From contig JARWIR010000003.1 in NCBI GenBank assembly GCA_029959085.1, positions 32,441,505 through 32,505,504 on the forward strand: DNA of 64,000 nt, read 5' to 3'. How positions within the stretch are numbered: position 1 is the first letter of the stretch; every line of letters begins with the position of its first letter. The DNA is from Nemophila menziesii (lineage: Eukaryota; Streptophyta; Magnoliopsida; Boraginales; Hydrophyllaceae). The position numbers and the translations under genes were made by a program. Below are positions 35,587 through 48,509 of this stretch, in pieces. Below the pieces are notes generated by a model. It had not been told where the DNA came from. It was given only the letters and a program-made list of their open reading frames with translations, and made no database searches.

Positions 35587-35594
35587 GTGGTATC

Positions 35595-36051
35595 ATACCG
35601 AAAGACGGAATTGACGTAGTAATATTCTTGTATGAAGGTTATTTACTTTATTGTATCTACACTTGGATCTTGGTCAACTTGACTTTTGTCATTATTGCAC
35701 ACATGCATTCAGATTCTCCTATAAAAAAACTATGGCAGGTTCATATGGAATGGTTCTTGGGTGAAGCTTAAACATCAACACTTGCGGCTCAACAATTCAT
35801 GCCTTCAATACTAATGGATCTTTAATTTTAAAATCCTAAGCAAAATGAAAAATTAGTTATATAATGGAAAATATTTTTGCCCTGAGTTTGTTGAAAATCT
35901 GTCGACTGAGATCAAGAATGATCTTAGAGAATATATGAATTCGGGTGTCGAAACAACTGGTCCTGAACCTAATATCATAATATCATACTCACTTGAAGGG
36001 AAATTTCTCGTGCTCCTAGTCGTTCCTCCTCCCGTAGTTGTACCTAGGCCT
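35595..36051. other. Intergenic, short open stretches only
   Basis: An open frame at 35872-36050 ('EFVENLSTEIKNDLREYMNSG') looks protein-like and is interrupted by the TIR element that follows. The family was not recognised. Confidence 0.3.
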
Positions 36052-36842
36052 GAGCAAAATTAACTTAACCCGAATTTTAATCCTAAACTGGTTGAAAACC
36101 AACCTGGAAAATTGTTATTTTTAATTAAACTAAATTAATGGATCGGACCAAGTCAAAAAAAACCCAAACCGTTCAAACTCAGCCCGGGTTGATAACTTGG
36201 ACCAAGATATTTGTTTTAACCCGGTCAACCCAGTCCTGACATTTATAGACAAGATTTTAGATAGTTTCTTCAAAGAATTTCGATGTGGGATACTTTAGTT
36301 TCATAATTTGAGCTGTTTGCCCAATTTTCTCGAACAACTTGGCAACCTTGCCCAATTTCTCGCACAACTTGGCCGGAGTTTTCGCACATCAGGCATTTTT
36401 GCCCCATTTCTTTGCCAACAGCACATCACAGCTTATTCCACATCGAAACTTTACTAACATATTTTAAGAATTTTGTCTATAAATACAAAGGCTCCTAAGA
36501 TGTTTTTCTTGTGATTAAACACGATGTCTTTCCTATAAAGGAGGTAATCAGTTTTGACTTTTTATAATCTTATGAGTTAATAATAATGACCCGTCTAGCT
36601 TTTTTTTTTTTACACCGGGGTTAATATTAAGTATTAACTGACCCTCTGACCCCAGTTTAATTTTTATTATGGAGCTAAATCTTTTAGTTGAATTTTTTCA
36701 ACCTGGTATTAGCCGGTGTTTGCCAACCCGGTTAGATTAACAAATAAAAACAGGGTTGGATTTTAAATAAATAAACCCGAAAATATATTACTCGGGTTGA
36801 TAATAATCCTAACCCGGGAGTAACCCGGTGTTTGCTCTACCC
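36052..36842. mobile_element. TIR element, hAT-like
   Basis: Starts CCTGAGCAAAATTAACTTAA and ends CCCGGTGTTTGCTC, with repeated AACCCGG/CCGGGTT motifs near both ends. Flanks TACCTAGG and TACCCTAGG are a probable target duplication with one extra base. Non-coding. Confidence 0.5.
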
Positions 36843-37319
36843 TAGGTGTACCGGTAACAGGAGGTTAGGATATCTCATTGAAGAAAAGTTCAAGATGATT
36901 AAAGAGAAATTACAACATATTTTTGAGTCTCTATCATGCATGTGCAAGAAAGTTGATACAATATAAGCATTTATTAATTGAGAAAGAATACGGTCTCCTC
37001 ATGTCTAAGTAGGATTTCTACTTTGTTTGCGTGTATTAATCATATACAATCTCCTATTTTCTTATGCTTAATCTATCATATCTTTTTCTTCTACACTTGC
37101 TTTAATTTTAATATTGACAAAGAAGAAGAAATATGCATTCAATCACTATGGACAGTGATTAAATACATGAAAATTTAGATTAACGCCTATTCTATGCTCA
37201 GATTTATTATGCTTAACTTAATTGATTATATGCTTATGGGGGAGATTTTCTCTTTTATACTTGTTAATAAAACTATTTGTAGCAATCCATGAATTATCTT
37301 GTCATCGTCAAAATAGGGT
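36843..37319. other. Intergenic, nothing recognised
   Basis: Continues the sequence interrupted at 36052. No family recognised. Confidence 0.4.
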
Positions 37320-38850
37320 TGATATATCATTGTTTGTGAGATATAAATACCCTTAGGAGATATCATTTTAGGTTTAAATTAGATTTACTTAGTTGATTTA
37401 TGAGCATATTTTGCTATAATGCACTTTCTTCCTTTAGATTTGTAATATTGTTACTTATAGAGCTTTTGTGCGTTAATTTGTTTGTTTAGTGTGAAGTTCT
37501 TAGGTAAATGGATGTTAGAAGGAACCAATATGAATGTAAAAAGTGAAGTTTGAAGTCCAAGAACAAGCAAAAGAGTTAAAGGAGCAAAATTCACCACTTT
37601 AGTGAAGAAGAAGAAATTTCAGATTGAGAAAGTCATCACTTCCAACTCCTTTCGCGTGGTGCAGATTCAGACCTAGTGGTTCAAATGAAAAGTGTGCACC
37701 TCTGAGTTAGTGTCACATAAGAATTGGAATCGGGTGATTTGGACCAGCGAGTCAAAAGTTACGCCTGTTTTACTGAATGGTGTACAACAGATGTGAGAAT
37801 TATAGAATGGACTTGGGCCTTAATTACTTAATTAAGCCCAATATTAGACCTAGTCCGTTTTTAAGCTCTATGTAAATCCGTTTTAAAGCTCTATATAAGG
37901 CTCATTAGACCTCATTAATTAGTATCTCTCAGGTAAGCTTTAATTATATCATATTCAGAGAGAGCCGGGAGCAGAAGCTGGAGAAACTCTTTTCTACAAC
38001 AGACAACTCAAACCAGTCCTTCAATTAGGTTCTTATTTTATTTCTGTTATTATGAACATGTATAATCTTAATTTATTTCCTGTTTTCAATTTGGAATTGA
38101 GCTAAACCTTTACATACTTGAGAAGTGCGATATGGGATGAACCCTAGATTATTTATTTAATGTATTTGAATTTGGGATTAGTTTCTAATTTAAATTGAGG
38201 TGAGTATTTTCATATATATTGTTATCTTTTGCTTCTTCACTATTTTTGATTTACCCGGAAATTAAAAATAGGTCATAGTAATTAAGTTATTTACTAGTTG
38301 GCGGTGATCATCCGAGAGGGGGATTTAATTACTGAACTAGGTAACAGACACGCATTATTCGTCATTGATCCTGACGGGCTTGACTACCGCGTAGCCCATT
38401 GAGTAAATGTCTTAATCATCTGAACGACTAAACGTAGCCTATAAACACCCAAACGGGGTTCGTAATACGGTAGGATAACTCCTAAGTCTACCCCGACGGG
38501 AGTTAGGAGATTTTAAAGTCCAAACTATTATAGAAAATACCATTTTACCCTTAAGCAAAGGCATTAAATACATGAACTTAGGTGATTCCCTAGCGAGACT
38601 CAAGAATACCCTTTAGTTTAATTTACTTTCATGCATTTAGTATTTTCATAAATAAAACCAAACAAATATCTATTTACTTTATTTCTGCAATTAATTCTAC
38701 TTGTTATTTGAACACATTTATCTTACCTCGCAATCCCTGTGGAGACGATAATCCCTTTTTACTTATCTATTACTTGGAACGACCCGTACTCTTTTGGTTA
38801 GTTGCTCCTCCTATTTAGTTCTGATTTGTATCACACTCTTGGAGCGACCA
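37320..38850 (+). mobile_element. Left LTR of a Gypsy-type element
   Basis: About 1.53 kb, starting TGATATATCATTG. It ends at about GGAGCGACCA, just before AGTTTTTGGTGCCGTTG, a degraded form of the TTTTTGGCGCCGTTG primer-binding region typical of Athila/Tat Gypsy elements. It aligns with the right LTR at 42988 and, more weakly, with 9986-10265. Confidence 0.75.
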
Positions 38851-41800
38851 AGTTTTTGGTGCCGTTGTGTTTATTTAACTTATTATAAGTAATTGTTTTA
38901 TTTTACGCTTGGTCTTTGTTATTGTTTACAAGTTCTTTATTTAGGTTAATGATCAAGAGATTTTATTTGAGATGTATGGAGGACATTACCCAAATCCCGG
39001 TCCATTCGGCTATTGGGAAGACTCTCCGGGACAGCAGCAATGGGGTAGTAACTTCTACCAACCACCTTATCAACACCCTAAGAGCAAGGATGTAACAACC
39101 AATGGATCAGGAACAGCCAAAAACAATCATCGATATCACTATCAACAAGAGCAAAGTTGGAACAACCAGTGGGTTGAAAACAATTAACAACCCCCACCTT
39201 CACCGCAATTTTTCGAACTGAATGGGACATTTCACTAATTCATGCACCAATTTGAGGAAGAAAAGGAAAGAGATCAAGTGCAGAAGGCAAGAGAGGAAAA
39301 TGAGGCGCATGGAAAGAAATAAAAAAAATCTATTGACCAACTTACAAGTCTTCACATGGCCATGAGCAAGTCTCATCAAGATTTCATCAGTTCGTGGGAT
39401 GAAAAAAATCAACCGGAAGAAGTACTTGAGGTGGAGGTATTGAAAATAGACATTTGTGATAGTGATGTGACCATCGTGCCAATGATAAATGAAAATCACC
39501 ATGTGGTTGAGAATCCTGTTGGCTTGGTGGAAAAAGAGTAGCAACGGAAATCCTAGAAGTTGAAACTAAGATTGTCGTTCCTATGGTGTATGCACATGAT
39601 CAAGAGATAGAATGCGAAAAAAAAGAGGTGGTGATCGAGGTTATAGAAATTCTACAACAAAAATATGATGAGATAATAGTAGAAGATTGGGTTGAAGACG
39701 AAGATAAATCTGGAGTGGTTGAGGAGTCAATTGAAGAACTCAAGGTTCACGCTAAAATAAAAGGTGAACCTCCGCCACAAAAAGTTCACCCATCACCATC
39801 CCCATCACAAATCATGAATGAAATTTGAGCTGAAAAATAGGAATAACCTCCACCAATAAAAATGATCAACATGTACTATGCAAGCAAGGTGCCATACCGT
39901 GAAAGTAGGGCGACAAGGAGGGGAACCTACACACCTCATTTTAAAGATAAACGTGAGATTGAAAAAAAAAATGAGCTTATACGTTCAAAATGGTCATCTA
40001 TTATCATGCGGTAGAGAATGAGTTTTGTCATGCAAGTAAGAAGACGAAACGGGGAACTTACCCACCCTCTTTAAAAGATCGAATAAATCAAAGCTTAGGT
40101 GGGAAAGTTCCAAAGCTTACATACCAAGGACGGGGCGAATTTAAGTGGAGGAGAATCACAAGGGACTTAATACCATCTTTATGGAAGGTAACGCGTTGAA
40201 CTTAAAGGCGTAATAAACAAAATCGCTTAGTGGGAGACTACCCACGCTTTAAAATGCTTTATTAGTTTAATTTTATGTTCTTAGTGTAATTTAGTAAGTT
40301 TAAAATCATGTTTTGGTATGTATTACAGTCAATGAGAAGGGTGTAGAGTGTTTTTTATGTGCAGTTGAGTCAAGGATTGAGTTTGGGGTGAAAGAAGTGC
40401 AAAAATTTGTGCTCACAGGTCAAAAAGAATAGAAGTTTCTCGCGGTGCACCGCAGGTATTTGTGGTATACCACATGTCTCCGCTGATGACAAATTTGAGA
40501 AAAGTTTAAGAGGTCATAACTTTGCGCTCGAATGTCGGAATTAACCTTTTTCTCGAGCCAAAACAGTGTATTTTTTTCAATATCTATCCAATGGAGTAGA
40601 TACTACCGAGTTTGGAGATAAAAGGGAAAATCTGTGTCGTCACATGCGCACGTGCCGTGCCACGGTATGGAACAGATAATATGCGCGGTACGCCACACCA
40701 CTTGTGTGGTACATCGTCATCACGGTATGGGAAATCGGGTACAAAGCTGCGAGCAAGGTATGCTTCATATGGTGCACATCACACTTCACGCGGTACACCG
40801 CACCCTGGAACCGTTTCGTCGTTTGCGCAAGACCGTGACACGGGTTGAAGAAGTCAGGCGTCATTTGCGGTACACCGCACCATCCCCGTGGTGCACCGTA
40901 CTAAGTCGGTTCAAGAGCTAAATATTGTTTCTTGTTGGATTTTAACCTTACAAGACCTAATCATAGCCTCCTCCACCTTCACCAACACGAATATATCAGT
41001 CCCAAACTCCAATGAACCTTCACCAACACCGCAAAACACCATCAAATCTTCCACAACACGGGAAGATATCCATTACCCAACTCCTCAATCACCATAACAA
41101 CACCAAATCCATCATCAAAAACATTAAAAGACATGAAATCATCAAAAAATTTCAAACCTTGAAAAAGTTTGAAATCAAGAATTTTCGAAGTTTTGTGGAT
41201 TGGAGCTTGCAAAGCCACCATCTTACGCATCCTAGCAATTCAAATTCAAGCAATTAACATCGGTACAATAGTTAATAGTCCTCTTTTTCTATTTCTGGCC
41301 AAATTGGGAATTGAGAATTTTAGTTATATTACTTGGAATTGTGAATTGTATATGATCCCCGTGCTCTAGTATGTGCAAGTATTTTTAAGCAGGTGTTTGA
41401 TAATTGAGTTGACAGTGATTCATATCACCAAAACTTGAATGAACAAAACATGAGTAGTTGAGGACGATCAAAGTGCAAGGAGAACCAAAAAAAGTTGAAC
41501 AGATTGAAACCTCGATATGATGGTTATAGAGACAAGCCTAGTGCCTGTAAGATATGTTTCCTTAACTATTTTCTCATAAATAGTGTATATTAGTTTATTT
41601 GCTGTATAAAGTCTTTTTCGAGTCGTGGGGACACGACTCAGTTTTGAGTTGGGGGTGGAGTACTCGTAGTTCTCATCCTTGTTTTCTGTATTTGCTGCTT
41701 TTTGAAATCTTTTGAAAAATAAATAAAATTAGTTTAAAGAATGATTTGACTGTAGAGAGTGTTGAATATCCTCGTAAGCATACTTTATCTAAATTAATGA

Positions 41801-42987
41801 TAGAAAATAGTAGACCGTAGAATTAATGTAAAACACACCTTGAATGCATGCATACATTAGATGATAGATAGGAAAAATTAATGAACAATGCAAAAGAAGT
41901 AAGCTTGTACTTAGTGAGAATGAGTGGTGTGTAGAACATGAGATCTAAATGAGTAGAAAACCTACTAAATTATGAACTAGAGGTGAAAATGGAGTGACAC
42001 TTTGTAACTGGCCAAATGATAGAGACAGTTATTTGATAGCCACTTGAGACCTTTTTAGCTTTCTAACCCGTGATTACTTATATCCTTCTTAGCACCATTT
42101 TTTTAGCCTTTGAGCCTTATTTTGAAGCCAAATAATAAGCTTATCCTTTAGATGTTAGGACTATACCATATGACCCACACTTGAATCACGATTGCTTAAG
42201 ACTAGTTGTCCTTGAGCTTGAGTTTGGGGCGACATAATCTATTATTACATGTATTGGGTAGGTTTGTGATGTGCTTTAATGATTATGCTTTGTTGTAAAT
42301 TCCTTTGTCGGTTTCTAAGAAGAAAAGAAAAAGAAAGAAAAGAAAAAAATTGAGAAAATAAGTTAGCATCACAATTCACATTAAAAAGAATGTCATGTTT
42401 AACTTACAAAGGGAGATTGAATAAATGAAAAAAATAAAAAAGAAATGGCAAAGGAATATTTTGGTAAATCATTTTGATAAGTTTGGGTTTATATGTGGAT
42501 GCTAAATTTGTGCGTCAAGTGAGTGAGATCATATGTGAGTGTAAACACAAGCTCAGGATAGTTTGTTGAAGGCTAGTGAGGAGAGAGCCAAAAACTCACT
42601 TTTCATTATCCAAATATACCATATCGTCCCCAAGCCTACCTAAAACCGTAATGACCTCATGATTCCTAGGTACATAGTGGAATAACATTTTTACTAATAG
42701 GGAGTAAGTTAAGTGGAACGCTCAAAGCAAGTAAAGATTGATGAACACCCTATAACCACCATCTCGAGCTAAGTATAAAGTGAAACCTTCTAGCATTGTG
42801 AAATTTATATGGGTTTGTTTTTGTACGATAGGTGTATGTGTGCATTAGTTCTTAGGTTGTACTATATGGAATTTGTTTTTGAGTTTTTCTTTGGGTTTAT
42901 TCTTTAGATTCTAGATTTGCTTCTTACCTTAGACCTCTACTTTTGTTCTTACTTTGTCGTGAAGACAAAGGTTTGAGTTGGGGGTAT
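38851..42987 (+). mobile_element. Internal region of a non-autonomous Gypsy-type element
   Basis: 4.1 kb without integrase or reverse transcriptase. The plus frame opens at 38972 with a Gln/Asn/Tyr/Pro-rich start and continues in the same frame, past stops, to 39541. A second acidic stretch is open at 39583-39828. These could be the remains of a gag-like protein. At 40440-40900 GC-richer sequence repeats 'GGTACACCGCACC' and 'GTGCACCG' variants. A purine tract (GAGTTGGGGGT) at 42975-42985 precedes the right LTR, with a similar tract at 41645-41657. Confidence 0.65.
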
Positions 42988-43522
42988 TGATGTCTCCCTA
43001 TTTGTGAGATATAAATACCCTTATGAGACATCATTTTAAGTTTAAATTGGACTTAGTTAGTCGATTTATGAGCATATTTTGCTATAATGCATAATTTTCC
43101 TTCATATTTGTAATATTGTTACTTTTAGAGCTTTTGTGCGTTAATTTGTTTGTTTAGTGTGAAGTTCTCAGGTACATGGATGCTAAAAGGTACCAAAATG
43201 AATGGAAGAAGTGATGTTTGAAGTTCAAGAGCAAGCAAAAGGGTCATAGGAGCAAAAGTTATCACTTTGGTGAAGAAGAAGAATTTTCAGCTTGAGAAAG
43301 TCGTCACTTCCACCTCCTTTCGCGCCCAAATGGTGCAAATTCAGACCTGGTGGTTCAAATAAAAAGTGTGCACCTCTGAGTTAGCGTCACATAGGAATTA
43401 GAATCGGGTGATTTGGACCAACGAGTCAAAAGTTATGCCTATTTTACTGAATGGTGTCCAACAGGTGCTGGGATTATAAAATAGACTTGGGCCTTAATTA
43501 CTTAATTAAGAACAAAACTAGA
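42988..43522 (+). mobile_element. Right LTR of the Gypsy-type element, first part
   Basis: Starts TGATGTCTCCCTATTTG directly after the purine tract and follows the left LTR closely until it is interrupted at 43528 by a nested solo LTR. Confidence 0.75.
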
Positions 43523-43527
43523 CCTAC

Positions 43528-45089
43528 TGGTGGTCCTTTGTGTGTTCTAAAAATAATGCAAAAGTAATTGAACCACAACCGCAAGTGTACGGTTGTCCCA
43601 AGTAGTAATAATGATTCTAGGATCGTTCGCAGGGACGGTTTGGTTAACTACAATGCTTATCGATTAATGAATGATTGCACTTATGAAAGCAAATAAAAGA
43701 TATAATGATTGATTGGTTGGTTTTATAGTTCCTAAGATGATTAAGACTAATATGAAAATGTAAATAAATGACAAGACGCAAATAATAAATAGCTAGACGC
43801 AAGAAAGAAAAGGCAGTACTCGAGAAATGCAAAGGATCCTCCTAATTCTATTTTATCTCATATGTTGTTTAAGGGTCAAATCGGTCAAATAACATTGGTC
43901 GGGATTCAAGAGTCTCTGTACCCCCGTCAGGGCGGATTACAAAGCTATTCTAGAGTGTCACTAATCCCGTTAGGGTAAATATGATCCATTTTCGAATGAT
44001 AAGTCTATATTACCTCATTGGCCCTAAGATTAAGTACGCTCGTCAAAGTCAAATAGTTTTTATCTTATATTGAGTAATTGATTCCATACCTAAACCCTCC
44101 GTCAGGATGATCCACACGCCACATATGTGGAATAACCTAGATACTAATACCTGTTCTTAGTTAGCTACTCCAAAAACAGTAAATAATCATAAATTACCGA
44201 ATAATGTAAATGACCCAATTTGATTTAATTCATGAAAAACCCAAATTCAAACATAAGAAATTCAATAGTTTTAGGAATCACCCATTAAGCATTCTCAAGT
44301 ACTAAAATGATTTAGCTCATAATTAAGGGAAAAACAAATACTAAATTAAAAGATGAATTCATATTGTTTTACAGAATGAAACTAAAGAAAAACCTAATTC
44401 CGGAATTGAGTTAGCTGGGAGTTGGAGATATAGACCGTCTCCAGTTCTCTAACTTTCCTGCTTCCTTGCTTTGACTTCTCTATGGTGTATTCTCTTGTAA
44501 AAAGTGAATTGTATTTTAAAATAGAAGTCAAAACCTTTTTTTATAAGTGGAAAAACGGATTAGGGCTTGGACTTAAGAATAAATCACTAATTAGATGTCC
44601 AAGCCCAATTTCTAAGCCCAAAATCCCGTAACTGCTGCACCACCTTCACTAAAACGGCTCTAGCCGCTTCGTTATAACTCCGATTGACCTAAAATCACTT
44701 GCTAAAGTTCCGTAACTCGATAAGGAATCTAATCTCTTCAAGGGTCAGCGGCTAAATCAACTCGCAAGTGCCTAGAAATCAGCAATCTTTGGACTGTTTC
44801 TAGATTTGCAGCTTCAAAATCTAACTCTTTTTGGGATTTATCTTCAAGGTTTGACTCCATATCATGATCTTTGACTTTCTTCTCGTATTCCTCTTCCAGC
44901 TAACATCCAAAACCTATAAACTTTCCACTAAAAATATCAATATTACGCGCAAAAGCTTAATAAATTAAAAATGCTAGAAATAAAAGAGGAAAATCGTATT
45001 ATTGCATATTTAGTCCAAAAGTCTATCAAAATAAACGAATAAACACCAAATCCCAAGGGCATAAAATTAGAACATTTGGGGAGACATCA
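43528..45089 (-). mobile_element. Nested solo LTR with 5-bp target duplication
   Basis: 1562 bp, beginning TGGTGGTCC and ending GAGACATCA. On the minus strand it starts TGATGTCTCCCC, like the host LTR, so it comes from a related element in opposite orientation. Direct repeats CCTAC (43523-43527 and 45090-45094) flank it, and the left LTR shows the uninterrupted site. No internal region is present, so two LTRs have recombined. Confidence 0.85.
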
Positions 45090-45094
45090 CCTAC

Positions 45095-45670
45095 TCCGTT
45101 TTTAAACTCTATATAAGGCTTCTTAGACCTAATTAATCAATACCTCTCAATTAAGCTTTAAATTATATTATATTGAGAAAGAGTCGAGAGCATAAGCTGG
45201 AGAAACTCTTTTCTTCAACCAGACAGCTCAAATCAGTCCTTCAATTAGGTTTTTATTTTATTTTTGTTATTAGGAACATGTATAGTCTTAATTTATTTTC
45301 TGTTTTTAATTTGAATTTGAGCTAAACCTTTACATACTTGAGAATCGCGATATGGGATGATCCATAGATTATTTATTTAATGCATTTGAATTTGGGATTA
45401 GTTTCTAATTTAAATTGAGTTTAGAATTTTCATATTGACTATTATATTTTGCTTATTCACTGTTTTTTATTTACCCGGGAACTAAAAATAGGTCATAGTA
45501 ATTAGGCTATTCACTAGCGACGGTGATCATCCGGGAGGGGGGTTTAATTACTAAACTATGTAACAGACACGTGGTATTCGTCATTGATCATGACGGGCTT
45601 GACTAACCGCGTAGCCAATTGGGTAAAAGTCTTAATCTTCTTAACATAGTTTATAATCGCCCTAACGGGG
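45095..45670 (+). mobile_element. Right LTR of the Gypsy-type element, second part (truncated)
   Basis: Continues the host LTR after the nested insertion. It matches the left LTR up to about its position 38466 ('AACGGGGTT') and then stops at the junction with LINE sequence. The last 385 bp of the LTR are missing. Confidence 0.7.
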
Positions 45671-47900
45671 TTTCCTCTCTTAGAGCACACTTCCCTTGCA
45701 CACCCATCACGCTGTCCTGGAGGAGAACCATTATCATCACGGTCCCAAGTATACAACCTGCTATGGGAACAAAAGTATCCCCCACACGTCTTCTCATTCC
45801 ATATAAAGGTTGGCTAAGTGTCTCCTTAATGACATTCTCCATATTCCACATTATCAATCTTAACTTCACAGCTGAAACTCCATCTCTATCTAAGGGGTCC
45901 CCACAGTTATCCTTCTTGTGACCTAGTTTACCACATTCGAAACAAAATAATCCCACATTTTCATACTTGAACGTAACCCACCCTACTTTATCCTCCCGAC
46001 GAAGGTAAACACCTGGAGGGAGAGGGTCTAACACACGAAAGGCAGCCCTAAACCTCAACGTAGGCACTATAGCGTTATCATCTTCTGGAAAATCAATCTC
46101 ATCCAAATTTGTTAAGATTCTCGTAATTTGTTTAACAAATTTAATAGTGTTCTGAATATGTGCTAAACCACCAACTTGAACCCAAGCAGAATAATTAGAA
46201 GTCGTAAAAGTACCATTAAAAACTCCACTACCTTTCGTAAATCTAGCATGAAACCCAATCATATTACCTGGTCTAAGACCCCAAAGCCTATCCCTCTCAC
46301 GTTGATCATCAATTTCGAGTTTAAAGTAGTTATGGTTTACCTCGGAGACGATAACATTTCCTCTGACGTGCCATCTATCGAACACCCATCATCTAAACCC
46401 AACGAGATTAACCCTCTCATCTCCCATAATACGAACCATGAGCACCCTACCCTTGTCGAGATTCTCCACTCGTCGAACTTTGATGTCCAATTCGATGACC
46501 CCTACCTCTTCTTCTTCCGCCGGGTCAAGGAAAGTAACCGGGAGTGCGTGACGAGAGTGTGTAGCCATTATAATAAGATAGTAGTAGTAAAGAGAAGTGA
46601 AGAAGAAAGATTTGTGAAGGGTGAAACAAAGATGATTAGCAGTATTATAATGAAAGTAAAAAAGGAGAATAAGAAACGATGGTACCTTAAATAGAATAGT
46701 CGGAGCCATAGAGATGTAGCGGTGGGCGAGAATCTCCATGTGAACCAGGTGTAATTTAGCCGCGTAATTAGAAGGAGAATTCCTTATTGTCTGTTCCACG
46801 TGTACTCCACTAAGGGAGATGAAGAGATAAACTTGTCTCGTAAACCTCATATGTTCATCATTAATCATGACTCTAACTCCGCATGCGTGCCACATAACCC
46901 GATAAGTAAACTTGTAAGCCCACGTTGTTAAGATAATCTAATCCATTATCTTTAGATAGTTATCCAAAACCATTATCCAACCCACTGAAATTAATTTCCT
47001 ATCTTGTACCAGAGTAAAGCCCAATTTCCAAACCGTAGTCCATTTCCTGAAGTCCACTAGTGTGCCACCACTCACCACCGTGACCTCGCCATCCCTGGTA
47101 GAATTAAACTGCCAAACCCTAAAACTCACCCGCCCAACGTAATAATCCAAGCCACTCATCTCAACTGTCATCGCCGTATGAACTAAGGAGATGACCACCA
47201 GCTCCTTCCATCCAGTTTTAAAAATCGTGGCCTTGTGACTGAGATTCATCAGTATCCGTATCTCCGATAAGGCGGCGCCGAAGAACCTCCGCCGTCCAAC
47301 CACCTTGTTTAACCTCACCAAAGATGTTAATCTTGAACCCCATCCAACCACCCGTCCTTTTAGAGCCTAGTTTATTCAATACTTTACCCTTGTTATTGTA
47401 CCGAATCTGAACCCATAGCTCATCCTTCCGATAATTCAATTCATTAACCCATGTATAATTTTTGTGTAGAGTTATCAACACCCATATACTAATATGATAA
47501 TTATCAGCACTATGACCGCTAATCTGGTTGTCTTCCACAAGAATCCTAATTCTAATACGAAGGATCTGAAATTTAACCAAGAAACCTCTTACAGGTATAA
47601 GCTGCCAATAGCCCTTAGGATTCCTCCTCTCCTTATTATTTCTGTAGGTATAGATACTCTTCTTCATCCGTTGTTGTATCCGATGTCTATTAAAACATGT
47701 TCTTCGTGTAAACTCTCGTCACTGTATCTCACCATCAGTGGATAGGCCCATCTCGTCACCTCCCACTCTAATATTATGAACTAAGACTTGAGAAACTGCA
47801 GTGATTCAACCGAACAACAAAAGTTGTTGTGAATTTGTCTTGATTTTGATTGAAAAAACCCTAGTTTGTCGAAGAAGATAACCGCCTAAAGTCGCCTTTA
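45671..47900 (-). mobile_element. LINE 5' part with ORF1 (CCHC zinc knuckle)
   Basis: On the minus strand ORF1 starts at 46568 and runs in one frame to 45651, with a single TGA at 46391-46389. The N-terminal half resembles the DUF4283 domain of plant LINE ORF1. Near the C-terminus 'CFECGKLGHKKDNC' is a CCHC zinc knuckle. Sequence from 46570 to 47900 would be its 5' leader; it has open pieces (47667-47218, 47351-46938) without recognised domains. The reverse transcriptase end is absent. That is unusual for LINEs, which normally lose their 5' end, so a rearrangement is likely. Confidence 0.65.
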
Positions 47901-47977
47901 TCGCACCTAGTAAAGGTGTACTATGTGTTATATCTAATTGCTCTTCAGATAATAGTTATTAGGTTGTAATATTTTTT

Positions 47978-48114
47978 GAGTAATAATATATATCATCCAT
48001 CACGTGGCGTAATTTGGTTGACAGTAAATCGTTAATCAGATAAAAAAAATAAATAGATTAACAATTCACTTTAACCAAATCACATCATATTATGGGTGAT
48101 ATACATCATTACTC
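47978..48114. mobile_element. MITE 3
   Basis: A 137-bp foldback element with GAGTAATAATATATATCATC at its start and GATATACATCATTACTC at its end. It is flanked by TATTTTTT on both sides. Confidence 0.75.
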
Positions 48115-48124
48115 TATTTTTTTA

Positions 48125-48270
48125 GAGTAAAGATATATATCACCCCTTTTTGCTTCACCCATGTATCACTTCTTATGTGGAGGTTTATTTTTATTTTTTT
48201 TAATGTCACATTAGATGACACATAGGAGGTGATAAATGAGTGAAGCAAAAAAGGGTGATATAGCAATGCT
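48125..48270. mobile_element. MITE 4, adjacent to MITE 3
   Basis: Starts GAGTAAAGATATATATCACC and ends GGGTGATATAGCAATGCT. Arms of about 45 bp (including TTTTTGCTTCACCCATGTAT and its complement) surround an A/T-rich loop. Flanked by TATTTTTTTA at 48115-48124 and 48271-48280. Together with MITE 3 the T-rich target occurs three times. Confidence 0.75.
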
Positions 48271-48332
48271 TATTTTTTTATTGTAAATATTTACTACTAG
48301 CCAATAAAATCTCTCCAAACTAATTTCTTTTT

Positions 48333-48341
48333 ATAAATACT
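48333..48341 (+). promoter_or_regulatory. Candidate TATA box of MORF2
   Basis: TTATAAATA lies about 175 bp upstream of the start codon, at a plausible distance for a core promoter with a short leader. Confidence 0.4.
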
Positions 48342-48509
48342 ACTATACTACACTTTAGTTACTTATTCAAGTGAGTCAAGATAAACTTTTATAGCCAAAC
48401 TCAGTGGCCCATCCCGAGTTCCTAATTCGTTAAACCCCTTATCACCAAAACCCTCACCCCCTTCACCTTCACTCTACATTTCCTATTTTCCAGTCTCCAC
48501 CTCTTCACA

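Noticed and set aside
45619..46694. Plus-strand open frames opposite the LINE ORF1
   Set aside because: They mirror the minus-strand coding region with the CCHC zinc knuckle.
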